Below, piece by piece: positions 15,471 through 23,650 of a stretch of DNA of 64,000 bases. Origin of the DNA: Planctomycetota bacterium (lineage in GTDB: Bacteria > Planctomycetota > UBA1135 > GCA-002686595). Every line of letters starts with the position of its first letter. Position 1 is the stretch's first letter. Where the stretch lies: NCBI GenBank assembly GCA_016795205.1, contig JAEUHZ010000008.1, positions 28,370 to 92,369 on the forward strand. Direction: 5' to 3'. Below the pieces are notes generated by a model that saw nothing but the letters and a program-made list of their open reading frames with translations, did not search any database and had not been told where the DNA came from. The position numbers and the translations under genes are program-made.

Positions 15471-18323
15471 ATGTACGTCCCGCTGCGTGTCCACGGCCAC
15501 CACTCCCTCCTGACCGGCGTCGACGCGCCGCGCACGCTGCTCGAGCGCGCGGCGGAGCTGGGCCTCCCGGCGCTGGCGCTCACGGACGTCGACGCGCTCT
15601 CGGGCGTGGTCGACCTGGCGCGCGCGGCGCAGAAGGTCGCGGGCGTGCGGCCGATCTTCGGCCTCGAGCTCTCGGACCCGAGCGGGCTCCCCGGCCGCGT
15701 CGTCGCGCTGGCTCGCGACGCACAGGGCTGGCGCAACCTGTGCCGCCTCGCGAGCGCGCGGCGGTTGGGCGGCGATCCTGGTGAGCGCGATGCGGACGCG
15801 CGCGCGCGCGACGCGCGGCTCGCGGGCGAGCACGCCTTCCGCCTCGTCGACGAGGTCGTCACGCACCAGGCGGGACTCGTGCTGCTCGTGGACCACCCGC
15901 GGCTCGTCCTCGAGCTCGCGGGTCGCGTCGACGAGCGCGAGCTCTTCGTCGCGATCTCGCCCGCGAGCCTCGCACTGCGGCGCGCGTCCGGCCGCGAGCG
16001 CGGGCCGCGCAACGCGGCGCATGCGCCCTCGATCCGCAGCGCGGGCCTCGACGCCTTCGATCTGCCGCGACGCAGCGCGGACGAGCTGCTCGCGATGCCC
16101 AAGACGCCCGCGCCCGAGCCGGCCGTCCCGGCCCAGGACCTGGTCGAGGCCGCGCGCGCGGCCGGCGTCGCGACGCTGGCCGTGCCCGACGTGTACCTGG
16201 CGAACGCCGCGGGCTGGCCGGACCACGTGGCGCGCGTCGCGATCAAGCACAACGCGCTGGCCGAGGACCTCCCCGAGGGCTGGCTCGCGCCGCGGCCGGC
16301 GCACCTGCTGCCCGCGGCGGAGATGCACGCGCTCTACGCCGACCTGCCCGAGGTCGCGGGCCCGTTCCTCCGCACGGAGCACGGCGCGCTCGAGCGCACG
16401 CTGGCGGTCGCGGACCGCTGCCGCTTCGAGCCCGAGCTGGGCGGGACCGTGTTCCCCACGATCGAGCTCGCGCCGGGCGAGACGCCCTACTCGCGCCTCG
16501 CGTCGCTGGCCTTCGCGGGCGCGAGCACGCGCTATCGCCCGCTCAAGCCCGAGGTCGTGCGGCGGCTGGAATACGAGCTCACGACGATCGAGAGGCTCGG
16601 GTTCGCGAGCTACTTCCTGCTCGTGCTCCAGATCGCGGACTTCGCGCGCGAGCGCGGCATCCCGCACGTGGGCCGCGGCTCGGCGGCGGATTCGCTGGTC
16701 GCGTATTGCCTGCGCCTCACGGACGCCGATCCGCTGCGCTACCGGCTCACGTTCGAGCGCTTCCTGAACCCCGCGCGGCGCGACCGGCCCGACATCGACC
16801 TCGATTTTTGCTGGCGGCGGCGCGACGAGGTGCTGGAGCACGTGTACGGCCTCTTCGGGCCGGAGCGCACGGCGATGATCGCCACGCTGGCGACTTGCGG
16901 GGTGCGCGCGGCGTTCCGCGAGTCGGCGCTGGCCTTGGGCGTGCCCCCGGCCGAAGCGAACCGCTGGTCGCGGCGGCTGCCGCTGCACTGGACGCGCGCG
17001 CACGCGGCGGGCGACGAGGACCCGGGTGGGATCGCGGCGGACCTCGGGCTCGCGGGGCCAGCGCGTGCGAGCTCGGCGAGCACGTCCACCAGAACGAGCG
17101 TGGGCTCCTCGGCTGCCTCGGCGCCCGGCTTCTCGCCAGCCAATGCGCCGGGCCTGCACTCCGCCGCGCCGGGCGCGCACGGGAACGCGGCGCGCACGCT
17201 GCCGCCGGTGCTGGCCGGCAACCGGATCGCCGAGCTCTTCGCGCGCACGCCCGAGGCGCGCGGCTTCCCGTTCGACGATCCGCGCCTGCAGCGCGTGCTG
17301 CAGGCCGCCGACCGGCTCACGGGCGCGCCGCGGCACTACGGGTTGCACCCCGGCGGCGTCGTCGTGGCGCCCGGTCCGATCACGGACTTCGTGCCGTGCC
17401 AACGCGCGGCGAAGGGGCCGATCGTGGCGCAGTTCGACAAGGACGCGGTCGAGGCCGTCGGGCTGGTCAAGATGGATCTGCTCGGGAACCGCGCGCTGAC
17501 GACGCTCGACGACTGCGTGAGGTCGCTGGCACGCGCCGGCATCGCCGTCGACCTCGAGACGATCCCCGAGGACGATCCCAAGACGGCGCGCACGCTGCGC
17601 GAGGGACGCACGGTCGGCTGCTTCCAGATCGAATCGCCGGGCATGCGCAACCTGCTCCAGCAGATCGGCGCGCGGACGATGGACGACGTGATCCAGGCCG
17701 TCGCGCTGATCCGGCCCGGCCCGGCCGGGTCGGGCATGAAGGACGCGTACGTGCGTCGCTACCGCGGGCTCGAGCCGCGCCACGCTCCGCATCCGCGGCT
17801 CGAGGAGCTCTTGTGGGACACGTACGGCGTCATGCTGTACCAGGAAGACGTCATGCAGGTCGCCTCACGGCTGGCCGGCATGGACCTGGCCGAGGCGGAC
17901 CTCTTGCGGCGCGCGCTGCAGAAGCGGCGCGGCTTCGAGATCCGGGCCTTGTGCGAGCGTTTCGTCGCCGGAGCGGTCGAGGAGGGCATCGCGCGCGAGG
18001 ACGCGCTGCGCGTCTGGGACTTGATCGCGAACTTTGCCTCCTTCGGCTTCTGCAAGGCGCACGCTGTGACGTACGGACGCATTTCCTACCGCGCCGCGTG
18101 GCTCAAGACGCACTTCCCGGGCCCGTACCTGGCCGCGTTCCTCGAGAGCGACACCGGCTATTACGACGCGCGCGTCTACGTCGAGGAGGCGCGCCGCCTG
18201 GGCGTTCCGATCCAGCCGCCGGACGTGAACGCGAGCGCAGCGACGCGTTGGATCGGAGGTACGGAGTCTGACTCGACTCCGTACCTCCGATCCGTGTCCC
18301 GCTGGCCCGCGTCCGTGGCTTGA
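15471..18323 (+). CDS. dnaE: C-family DNA polymerase (DnaE-type), N-terminal fragment, interrupted
   Basis: 950 residues read before a premature stop. PHP domain at the start (MYVPLRVHGHHSLLTGVDAP; ALTDVDALSG where ALTDH is usual, so the metal site is partly lost). Palm and fingers follow: VGRGSAADSLVAYCL, PDIDLDF with D441, D443 and D445 (active-site acids), VKMDLLGNRALTTLDD, GCFQIESPGMRNLLQQIG, IRPGPAGSGMKDAY, GVMLYQEDVMQVA and FGFCKAHAVTY. Residues ~525-575 are a Ser/Ala-rich insertion. The frame breaks inside a 44-bp perfect palindrome (18250-18293) just after PPDVNASAATRW; the rest of the polymerase continues in another frame at 18320. ATG 15471 is chosen because the PHP domain begins there. 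The short tau-less layout suggests an accessory, possibly error-prone, polymerase rather than the main replicase. Confidence 0.85.
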   Translation: MYVPLRVHGHHSLLTGVDAPRTLLERAAELGLPALALTDVDALSGVVDLARAAQKVAGVRPIFGLELSDPSGLPGRVVALARDAQGWRNLCRLASARRLGGDPGERDADARARDARLAGEHAFRLVDEVVTHQAGLVLLVDHPRLVLELAGRVDERELFVAISPASLALRRASGRERGPRNAAHAPSIRSAGLDAFDLPRRSADELLAMPKTPAPEPAVPAQDLVEAARAAGVATLAVPDVYLANAAGWPDHVARVAIKHNALAEDLPEGWLAPRPAHLLPAAEMHALYADLPEVAGPFLRTEHGALERTLAVADRCRFEPELGGTVFPTIELAPGETPYSRLASLAFAGASTRYRPLKPEVVRRLEYELTTIERLGFASYFLLVLQIADFARERGIPHVGRGSAADSLVAYCLRLTDADPLRYRLTFERFLNPARRDRPDIDLDFCWRRRDEVLEHVYGLFGPERTAMIATLATCGVRAAFRESALALGVPPAEANRWSRRLPLHWTRAHAAGDEDPGGIAADLGLAGPARASSASTSTRTSVGSSAASAPGFSPANAPGLHSAAPGAHGNAARTLPPVLAGNRIAELFARTPEARGFPFDDPRLQRVLQAADRLTGAPRHYGLHPGGVVVAPGPITDFVPCQRAAKGPIVAQFDKDAVEAVGLVKMDLLGNRALTTLDDCVRSLARAGIAVDLETIPEDDPKTARTLREGRTVGCFQIESPGMRNLLQQIGARTMDDVIQAVALIRPGPAGSGMKDAYVRRYRGLEPRHAPHPRLEELLWDTYGVMLYQEDVMQVASRLAGMDLAEADLLRRALQKRRGFEIRALCERFVAGAVEEGIAREDALRVWDLIANFASFGFCKAHAVTYGRISYRAAWLKTHFPGPYLAAFLESDTGYYDARVYVEEARRLGVPIQPPDVNASAATRWIGGTESDSTPYLRSVSRWPASVA
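18250..18293. repeat. 44-bp perfect palindromic repeat inside the polymerase gene
   Basis: Two 19-base arms, GGATCGGAGGTACGGAGTC and its exact reverse complement, flank the loop TGACTC. The central 26 bases (18259-18284) are identical to the repeat at 44932-44957. Removing exactly these 44 bases rejoins the polymerase frames ([17 protein letters not shown]), because 44 leaves remainder 2 on division by three, which equals the frame shift seen. Confidence 0.92.
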
Positions 18324-19174
18324 GCGAGGTCACGCTCGGCGCCATCGTCGCCGCGCGCGCGGCCGGTGGGCGCTTCGTGTCGCTGCCCGACTTCCTCGAG
18401 CGCACCGGCGCGCAGGCCGACGAGGCCGAGGCGCTCATCCGCTGCGGCGCGTTCGACGGGCTCGACCGCACGATCCCGGAGCTCCTGTGGCGGCTCCACA
18501 TGCTGCGTGCGCCGGCACGGCGCGTGCCGCGGGACGCGGGACTCGATCCGCGCGAGCTCGCCGCGCTGCGCTCGACGCCGAGCTCGCGCACCGCGGCCCG
18601 CGCCAAGGATCCGCTGGCCGCGGCCCGCGCCCGGGCGGCGGGCTGGGCTGGCGCCGGCATCGGTGCGGGCAACGTCGATCTCGCGCCGGGCGAGACGGCC
18701 TCGCTGTTCAGCGCCCCGGAGGCCGGAGCGCCGGCCCTGCCGCGGCTCCCGGATCACGATCGCCTCACGCGCGGGCGACTCGAGCACGAGATCCTCGGCC
18801 TGACGGTCTCGGCGCACCCGACCGCGCTGTTCGTCTGCCCGGCGGACGCGCGGATCGCGGCGCGCGAGAGCCTCGGATCCGAGCGCGCGCGGCCCGTGAA
18901 CCCGATTCCGGCGCGCGACGTGCCGCAGAGCGCCGGCGCGCGCGTCACGCTGCGCGGCTGGCCGGCCGCGACGCGCCACGTACGCACGGCGGACGGGCGG
19001 ACGATGCGCTTCTTGACGCTCGAGGACGAGAGCGCACTGGCCGAGGTCGTGATCTTCCCCGACGTCTACGAGCGCGACGGTGCGCACCTCTCCGAGACGG
19101 GCGTCCTGTGCGTGACGGGCACGGTCCAGGACCAGATGGGCGCCTGCACGCTGCACGCGGAGGTGATCTGGTGA
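18320..19174 (+). CDS. dnaE: C-family DNA polymerase (DnaE-type), C-terminal fragment
   Basis: 284 residues from a TTG that overlaps the premature stop (TTGA). The helix-hairpin-helix segment is [47 protein letters not shown], normal for the region after the fingers of DnaE proteins. The OB-fold follows near the end ([44 protein letters not shown]). The frame extends upstream as [11 protein letters not shown], the missing link to the N-terminal part, up to the palindrome. Without the junction this piece cannot polymerise DNA. If the overlap allows coupled translation, two chains might still associate, but loss of function is simpler. Alternative: an assembly error at the palindrome. Confidence 0.8.
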   Translation: MSEVTLGAIVAARAAGGRFVSLPDFLERTGAQADEAEALIRCGAFDGLDRTIPELLWRLHMLRAPARRVPRDAGLDPRELAALRSTPSSRTAARAKDPLAAARARAAGWAGAGIGAGNVDLAPGETASLFSAPEAGAPALPRLPDHDRLTRGRLEHEILGLTVSAHPTALFVCPADARIAARESLGSERARPVNPIPARDVPQSAGARVTLRGWPAATRHVRTADGRTMRFLTLEDESALAEVVIFPDVYERDGAHLSETGVLCVTGTVQDQMGACTLHAEVIW

Positions 19175-19226
19175 AGCAGATCCGTACACTACGCGGCGCA
19201 ACCCGGATCGAATCCAGGACGCATCC

Positions 19227-19715
19227 ATGCCTCAACGCGAGATCACGCTCGACACCGCCGCCTTCCTCGACTCGACCCAAGCCCAGGCCCTGGCGGAGGT
19301 GAAGCGCGAGGCGGTCCACGCGATCACGGACCGCTTCCTCGCCTGCTGCTACGACGAGGTCGGCAAGGCGCCGCGTCACCTCGACGGCGACGACCTGCAC
19401 GGGATCGTCGGCCACTTGCTCCCCGGCCATTTCGCGCGCCAGGACCCACTCGCGGCGCAGGTCGGCCCCGTGCTGCGCGCCTACCTCGAGTTCCTGGGCG
19501 AGCGGGCGGTCGTGTCCCAGATGTTCGAGCTGCGGCGCGCGCTCGAGCACACGCTCCCGGAGTTCGCGCACGCCGTGGCGACGGGCGAGCACGCGCACCA
19601 CGCCCCGGCCCCGCCCCAGAAGCCCTTCGTGCACGGCGCCGCGAAGACCGGTCGCAACGACCCCTGCCCCTGCGGGAGCGGCAAGAAGTTCAAGCAGTGC
19701 CACGGCCGGGCCTGA
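19227..19715 (+). CDS. SEC-C motif protein
   Basis: 162 residues. The C-terminus [18 protein letters not shown] is a complete SEC-C zinc-binding motif (CxCxSGKKxxxCHG) like that of SecA and YchJ. The N-terminal ~110 residues form a helical domain of unknown fold with His-rich stretches ([18 protein letters not shown]). It starts 52 bases after the polymerase fragment on the same strand. SEC-C modules bind zinc and contact ribosomes or SecB in known cases; the role of this stand-alone form is unknown. It converges with the minus-strand gene at 19726, only ten bases away. Confidence 0.82.
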   Translation: MPQREITLDTAAFLDSTQAQALAEVKREAVHAITDRFLACCYDEVGKAPRHLDGDDLHGIVGHLLPGHFARQDPLAAQVGPVLRAYLEFLGERAVVSQMFELRRALEHTLPEFAHAVATGEHAHHAPAPPQKPFVHGAAKTGRNDPCPCGSGKKFKQCHGRA

Positions 19716-19725
19716 GACCGCACGG

Positions 19726-20463
19726 TCAAGGCGTGACGCCGGGCGGGCTCTTGCGGGCTTGGTAGCGCAGGCTGACGTTCTCGCGTCCCATCTCCTCGAG
19801 CCGCTCGTCGGCCTTGTGCAGGCCCAGGTTGTGCGCCTTCGAGACGATGCTCTTCACCGAACGGTTGAGCCGCTGGGCGATCTCGAGGTTGGGGGTGAGC
19901 GGGTAGATCGTGCGCAGGAGCTCGATCTCTTCCGAGCTCCAGCGCGGCATCCGCGTGGCCGACGAGCCGGTCAGCCGCCGCACGAAAGCCTTGTCCTTCG
20001 CCAGGCAATAGCGCGCGCCCAGGCGCTTCACGGCATCGACGGACCGTCCGAAGATCGCCGCCAGGTCCTCGTCCGTGCGCGTGCCGTACAGGCGCTTGAA
20101 CTCGACGATCTCCTCCTGCGTCCAGCGCCCGGACTGCTGGACGCGGCGCAGCTCCTCGACCTGTTGCTCGACCTCTTGGACGGTCCGGCCCAGGATCCGT
20201 GCGATCGTCACGTGACTGGTCCCGCCCAGGTAGCGCTTCAGGTCCGCCACCTCGCGCGCGCTCCAGGGGCCGCTGCGCGTCGCGAGTTGGAAGATCTGCT
20301 CGGCCATGCGCCGGATGCTGGCGACCGGCCGGTTCAGGGCCTTCGCGATGGACTCGTCGTCGCGCAGCCCATAGAGCTCCTTGAGGCGCGCGACCTCCGG
20401 CGCCGTCCAGCGTCCGCGGCGCGGGCCCGCACCCGGATCCGATCCCCAGGTGATGCGCTTCAC
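19726..20463 (-). CDS. Four-repeat Myb/SANT-like helix-turn-helix protein
   Basis: 245 residues from a GTG with a strong ribosome-binding site (AGAGGAGG, five bases away). Four ~45-residue repeats of one pattern: GRWTAPEVARLKELYGLRDD...AKALNRPVASI (~15-60), GPWSAREVADLKRYLGGTSH...ARILGRTVQEV (~64-108), GRWTQEEIVEFKRLYGTRTD...AAIFGRSVDAV (~112-155), PRWSSEEIELLRTIYPLTPN...AQRLNRSVKSI (~173-215). The W-x-x-E-E...L...Y and final R-S/T/P-V-x-x-[IV] resemble Myb/SANT or trihelix DNA-binding units. It probably binds DNA through several modules. It lies 22 bases downstream of ptsI in the same direction, so it may be co-transcribed. No effector domain is present. Confidence 0.75.
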   Translation of the reverse strand: MKRITWGSDPGAGPRRGRWTAPEVARLKELYGLRDDESIAKALNRPVASIRRMAEQIFQLATRSGPWSAREVADLKRYLGGTSHVTIARILGRTVQEVEQQVEELRRVQQSGRWTQEEIVEFKRLYGTRTDEDLAAIFGRSVDAVKRLGARYCLAKDKAFVRRLTGSSATRMPRWSSEEIELLRTIYPLTPNLEIAQRLNRSVKSIVSKAHNLGLHKADERLEEMGRENVSLRYQARKSPPGVTP

Positions 20464-20485
20464 GCGGACCTCCTCTGCGAGCAGG

Positions 20486-22273
20486 TCATCGCGGCTCCCC
20501 CTTGTGCGGCTCGGCGGCGAACTCGGCCACCTGTCGCTCGTGCAGGCGCTGGCGACTCTTGGCCAGCACGGAGCGCACGCCTTCGGAAGTCGTCTCACGC
20601 AGTGCGAGCTGAGCGGTCTCGCGCGCTTCGGCACAAGCCGTCTCGCGCACGGCGTACTTGACCTCGGGCAGCAGCATCGGCACCACGCTGACGGCGTCGT
20701 AGCCCAACCCCAGGAGCAGCAGCGCCGTGGCGTAGTCGCCGGCCATCTCCCCGCACACGGAAGCCGGCTTGCCGGCCGCGCGCGCCGCCTCGGCCACACG
20801 CGCCAGCGCCTGGAGCACGGCCGGGTGGTGCACGTCGTACAAGCGCGCCACGAGCGGATTGTCGCGGTCGACGGCCAGCAGGTACTGCACGAGGTCGTTC
20901 GTCCCCACGCTGACGTAGTCGACCTCGGCCAAGAGCGAGGGCAGCACGAAGAGCGTCGAGGGGACCTCGACCATGATCCCGACCGGCACGTCGCTGGCCA
21001 CGTCGTAGCCACCATCGACCAGCGAGCGCCGAACCTCGTCGAAGATGCGGTGCACGTCGCGGACCTCTTCGATCGACGTCACCATCGGCAGGAGGATGCG
21101 CAGGTCGCCGTGCGCGCTGGCACGCAGGGCCGCTCGCAGTTGCACGCGCAGCAGGTCCTGCCACTCGATCGCGATGCGCAAGCCCCGCCAGCCGAGGGCC
21201 GGATTGGCCTCGCGCGGCGTCTTGAAGTACGGAAGCTGCTTGTCGTTGCCGATGTCGAGCGTGCGCAGCGTGACCGGTCGTCCCGCGAGGCGCTCCAGCA
21301 CGCGCCGGTAGAGGCGGTACTGCTCCTCCTCGGAGGGGAACTGCTGGCGCTCCATGTAGAGGAACTCGGTGCGCAGGAGCCCCACGCCGTCGCAGTTCTG
21401 CAGCGGAAACGTGTCCAGGTCGCGCAGGCTCTCGACGTTCACCAGCACGGCGAAGCGGTGGCCGTCCGTCGTGACGGGCTCCAGGCTGGCGTGCAGCCCG
21501 AGCTTCTTCTCGCGCGTCTTGCGGCGCTCGAGCCGTGCCAGGAACTGATCGACGTCGTCCTGGTCGGGTCGCAGCTGGACGGTGCCGGCATCGCCGTCGA
21601 CGAGCACGCGCAGGCCCTGCTCGAGCCGCGAGAGCAGGTTCGAGAGTCCCACCACGCACGGGATGCCGAACGAACGCGCCAGCACGGCCCCGTGCGAGAA
21701 GCGACCGCCGGCCTCGGTGACGACGGCCAGGATCCGCTCGCGGGCCAGGTAGGTCACGACCTGCGGCGTGAGCTCCGCGGCGGCCAGGATGACCTGCTCG
21801 TCGCCCTGCACGATGGACTCCCGATCGTGCTGCATCAGCACGTCGAGCACGGCGCGCCAAGGGTCGCTGAAGTCCGCCGACCAGCCGCGCATGCCCTCGG
21901 CCGCGGTGCCGGCCAGGCGCTTCGTGACGCGGTCGATCAGCGCCTGCACGGCGGCCTCGGCGTTGATGCGCTGATCGCGGATCGTGGCCTCCACGTCGCG
22001 CTGCGTGGCGGGGTCCGTGAGGATCGTGCGATGCAGCGCGAAGATGCCGGCGTCGCGCTCGCCCACCTGCGCCGCCACGGCCTTCTGCCGCCGCCGCAGC
22101 TCCTCGGCCGCCTGATCGATGGCCTCGCGCAGGCGGTCGACCTCGCGCGCGAGATCCTCCTCCGGGACGTTCCAGGTCGGGACGACGTGCGGCCGGGCGT
22201 GCACGACGTGGGCTGGCCCGAGCGCCAGCCCGGGCGCCACGGAGATCCCCTTCACGATCCTGTGCTGCGCCAT
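20486..22273 (-). CDS. ptsI: Phosphoenolpyruvate-protein phosphotransferase (enzyme I)
   Basis: 595 residues, family length. Swivelling phospho-His domain: GGRFSHGAVLARSFGIPCVVG with H194. PEP-binding barrel: ERRKTREKKLGLH, GLLRTEFLYMERQQFPSEEEQ, RTLDIGNDKQLPYF, NPALGWRGLRIAI, LPMVTSIEEV, GIMVEVPS, SVGTNDLVQYLLAVDRDN, and active-site C507 in SVCGEMAGD. It moves the phosphoryl group of PEP to HPr. All catalytic residues are present. ATG 22273 (MAQHRIVKGISVAPG) matches the family start. No HPr or sugar-specific EII gene is in the window, so it could feed a regulatory PTS, as in bacteria that lack sugar EII genes; that is inference. The SANT-like gene follows in the same direction. Confidence 0.94.
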   Translation of the reverse strand: MAQHRIVKGISVAPGLALGPAHVVHARPHVVPTWNVPEEDLAREVDRLREAIDQAAEELRRRQKAVAAQVGERDAGIFALHRTILTDPATQRDVEATIRDQRINAEAAVQALIDRVTKRLAGTAAEGMRGWSADFSDPWRAVLDVLMQHDRESIVQGDEQVILAAAELTPQVVTYLARERILAVVTEAGGRFSHGAVLARSFGIPCVVGLSNLLSRLEQGLRVLVDGDAGTVQLRPDQDDVDQFLARLERRKTREKKLGLHASLEPVTTDGHRFAVLVNVESLRDLDTFPLQNCDGVGLLRTEFLYMERQQFPSEEEQYRLYRRVLERLAGRPVTLRTLDIGNDKQLPYFKTPREANPALGWRGLRIAIEWQDLLRVQLRAALRASAHGDLRILLPMVTSIEEVRDVHRIFDEVRRSLVDGGYDVASDVPVGIMVEVPSTLFVLPSLLAEVDYVSVGTNDLVQYLLAVDRDNPLVARLYDVHHPAVLQALARVAEAARAAGKPASVCGEMAGDYATALLLLGLGYDAVSVVPMLLPEVKYAVRETACAEARETAQLALRETTSEGVRSVLAKSRQRLHERQVAEFAAEPHKGEPR

Positions 22274-22676
22274 GCGTGTTCGATCCCGTGGAATCCGGGG
22301 CGCGGAAGCAAGCACGGTCGAGCGAGGCGGTCCTCGGCGGCGGGGGCGCGCGCGCTCGGCCGGGCGGTCTTCGCACCTCCCGGATTAGGAAGTCTCAATG
22401 TACCGGCCCCGGGGCGTCTGAGGAAGCCTTCAGACCGGGAGTTCCACCGGCTTTCGAGGCGCGCGCGGCGCTCCCCGGCGCGGGGGTCCGCTCCCCCGCC
22501 GCGGGACGACTGCGCCTGCCGCCAGGCGTGGGCCGCGCGGGAGCCCGTCGGATCCCCTCAAGAACGCGGCCCCGCCCCTCCGAAGCGAGCGCCGGGTCCT
22601 ACGGCCGCGTCGGCCAGGGGTCCGGCACGTCGCCGGGCCACGCGCGACGAGGAGCGGCGATTGGGTCCTCACCCCC
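22274..22676. other. Intergenic region between divergent ptsI and membrane gene
   Basis: About 400 bases between two divergent genes, so both promoters should be here. No gene is supported. A short imperfect inverted repeat TCTGAGG-AAG-CCTTCAGA lies near 22418. No clear -10/-35 could be assigned. Confidence 0.35.
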
Positions 22677-23627
22677 ATGGCGACGATCGACAGATCCCAG
22701 GACAGCCGCTCCGGCGATGAACGTCCGGCGGGCGCCGGCGCAGCGCGCTGGACGTGGATGACGAGCGGCGCCCTCTTCGCGGGCGCGCTGGTGACCGCGA
22801 TCGCTCCGCGCGTGCTGCCCGGCACGGCACCCGCCGCGGCCGACCTCGCACGACACGGACTCACCTGGCCCCTGATGCTGGGCTTCGCGCTGGTGCTGGC
22901 GGCGATCGCCTCGGCGGCGCGGCGCGCGCCGGTCGAGCCCGTGGAGGACGTCAGCGCTCCCGCGCGAGGGGAGCCGGCCCAGGCCCCCGCCGACGAGGGG
23001 CTCGTGCGCGAGATCACGAGCGAGCTGGCGCGGGTGCGCGGCGCGCTCCACGACCTGCGGGTCGACTTCGTCTACCTGAAGGATGGGATCGCTCGATTGC
23101 AGCAGGCGGCCACGCAGACCGACTCGGATTCGAACCGCGAGACCGAGGCCGCGATCTTCCGCCTGGCTGCGAGCCTGGACCAGCTCGGCGGGCGCATCGA
23201 GCACGAACTCGCCGCCCAACGCTCCTGGCTCCAGGACGTGCTCGACCAGGACCGCCGCCTGGCGAGCTCCACGGGCTCACTGCTCGCGCGCTCTGCGGAC
23301 CCCTACGGACAGGCCTACGAGGGCGGCGACCACGAGATCGAGGTCGAGCCCGGGTTCCAGACCTCGAGCGATGACCTGCACGTCGAGGTCGCGCTCGACG
23401 GCGACACGAGCTGGCCGCAGGGGCTCGGCGTGCTCGATCAGATCGACGAGCCGCGACCGCTGCTCGCGAACGGCAAGACCTCACCCAGCGGGCGCCCGTC
23501 GCCCGCCAGCGGGTTGTTCGACCCGATCGAGCACGGCGCCGCGGAGCTCGAGGAGAAGATGAGCCAGCTGCGGCACCTGCTCTCCGATCCCGCAGTGCAG
23601 CGCGCGCTGGACGCCCGCGCGCGCTGA
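22677..23627 (+). CDS. Unknown membrane protein with coiled coil
   Basis: 316 residues, not recognised. Two membrane helices near 29-48 (SGALFAGALVTAIAPRVL) and 63-82 (LTWPLMLGFALVLAAIASAA), then a long cytosolic or periplasmic part. Residues ~108-195 are Leu/Ala/Arg/Glu-rich with heptad character (LARVRGALHDLRVDFVYLKDGIARLQ; IFRLAASLDQLGGRIEHELAAQRSWLQDVL), so probably a coiled coil. The C-terminal 110 residues are acidic and Pro/Ser-rich, ending in a short helix. It sits alone, divergent from ptsI and convergent with tex. An envelope or chromosome-organising scaffold is conceivable but unsupported. Confidence 0.7.
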   Translation: MATIDRSQDSRSGDERPAGAGAARWTWMTSGALFAGALVTAIAPRVLPGTAPAAADLARHGLTWPLMLGFALVLAAIASAARRAPVEPVEDVSAPARGEPAQAPADEGLVREITSELARVRGALHDLRVDFVYLKDGIARLQQAATQTDSDSNRETEAAIFRLAASLDQLGGRIEHELAAQRSWLQDVLDQDRRLASSTGSLLARSADPYGQAYEGGDHEIEVEPGFQTSSDDLHVEVALDGDTSWPQGLGVLDQIDEPRPLLANGKTSPSGRPSPASGLFDPIEHGAAELEEKMSQLRHLLSDPAVQRALDARAR

Positions 23628-23650
23628 GCGTCCGCCGCGCGGCAGGGACC

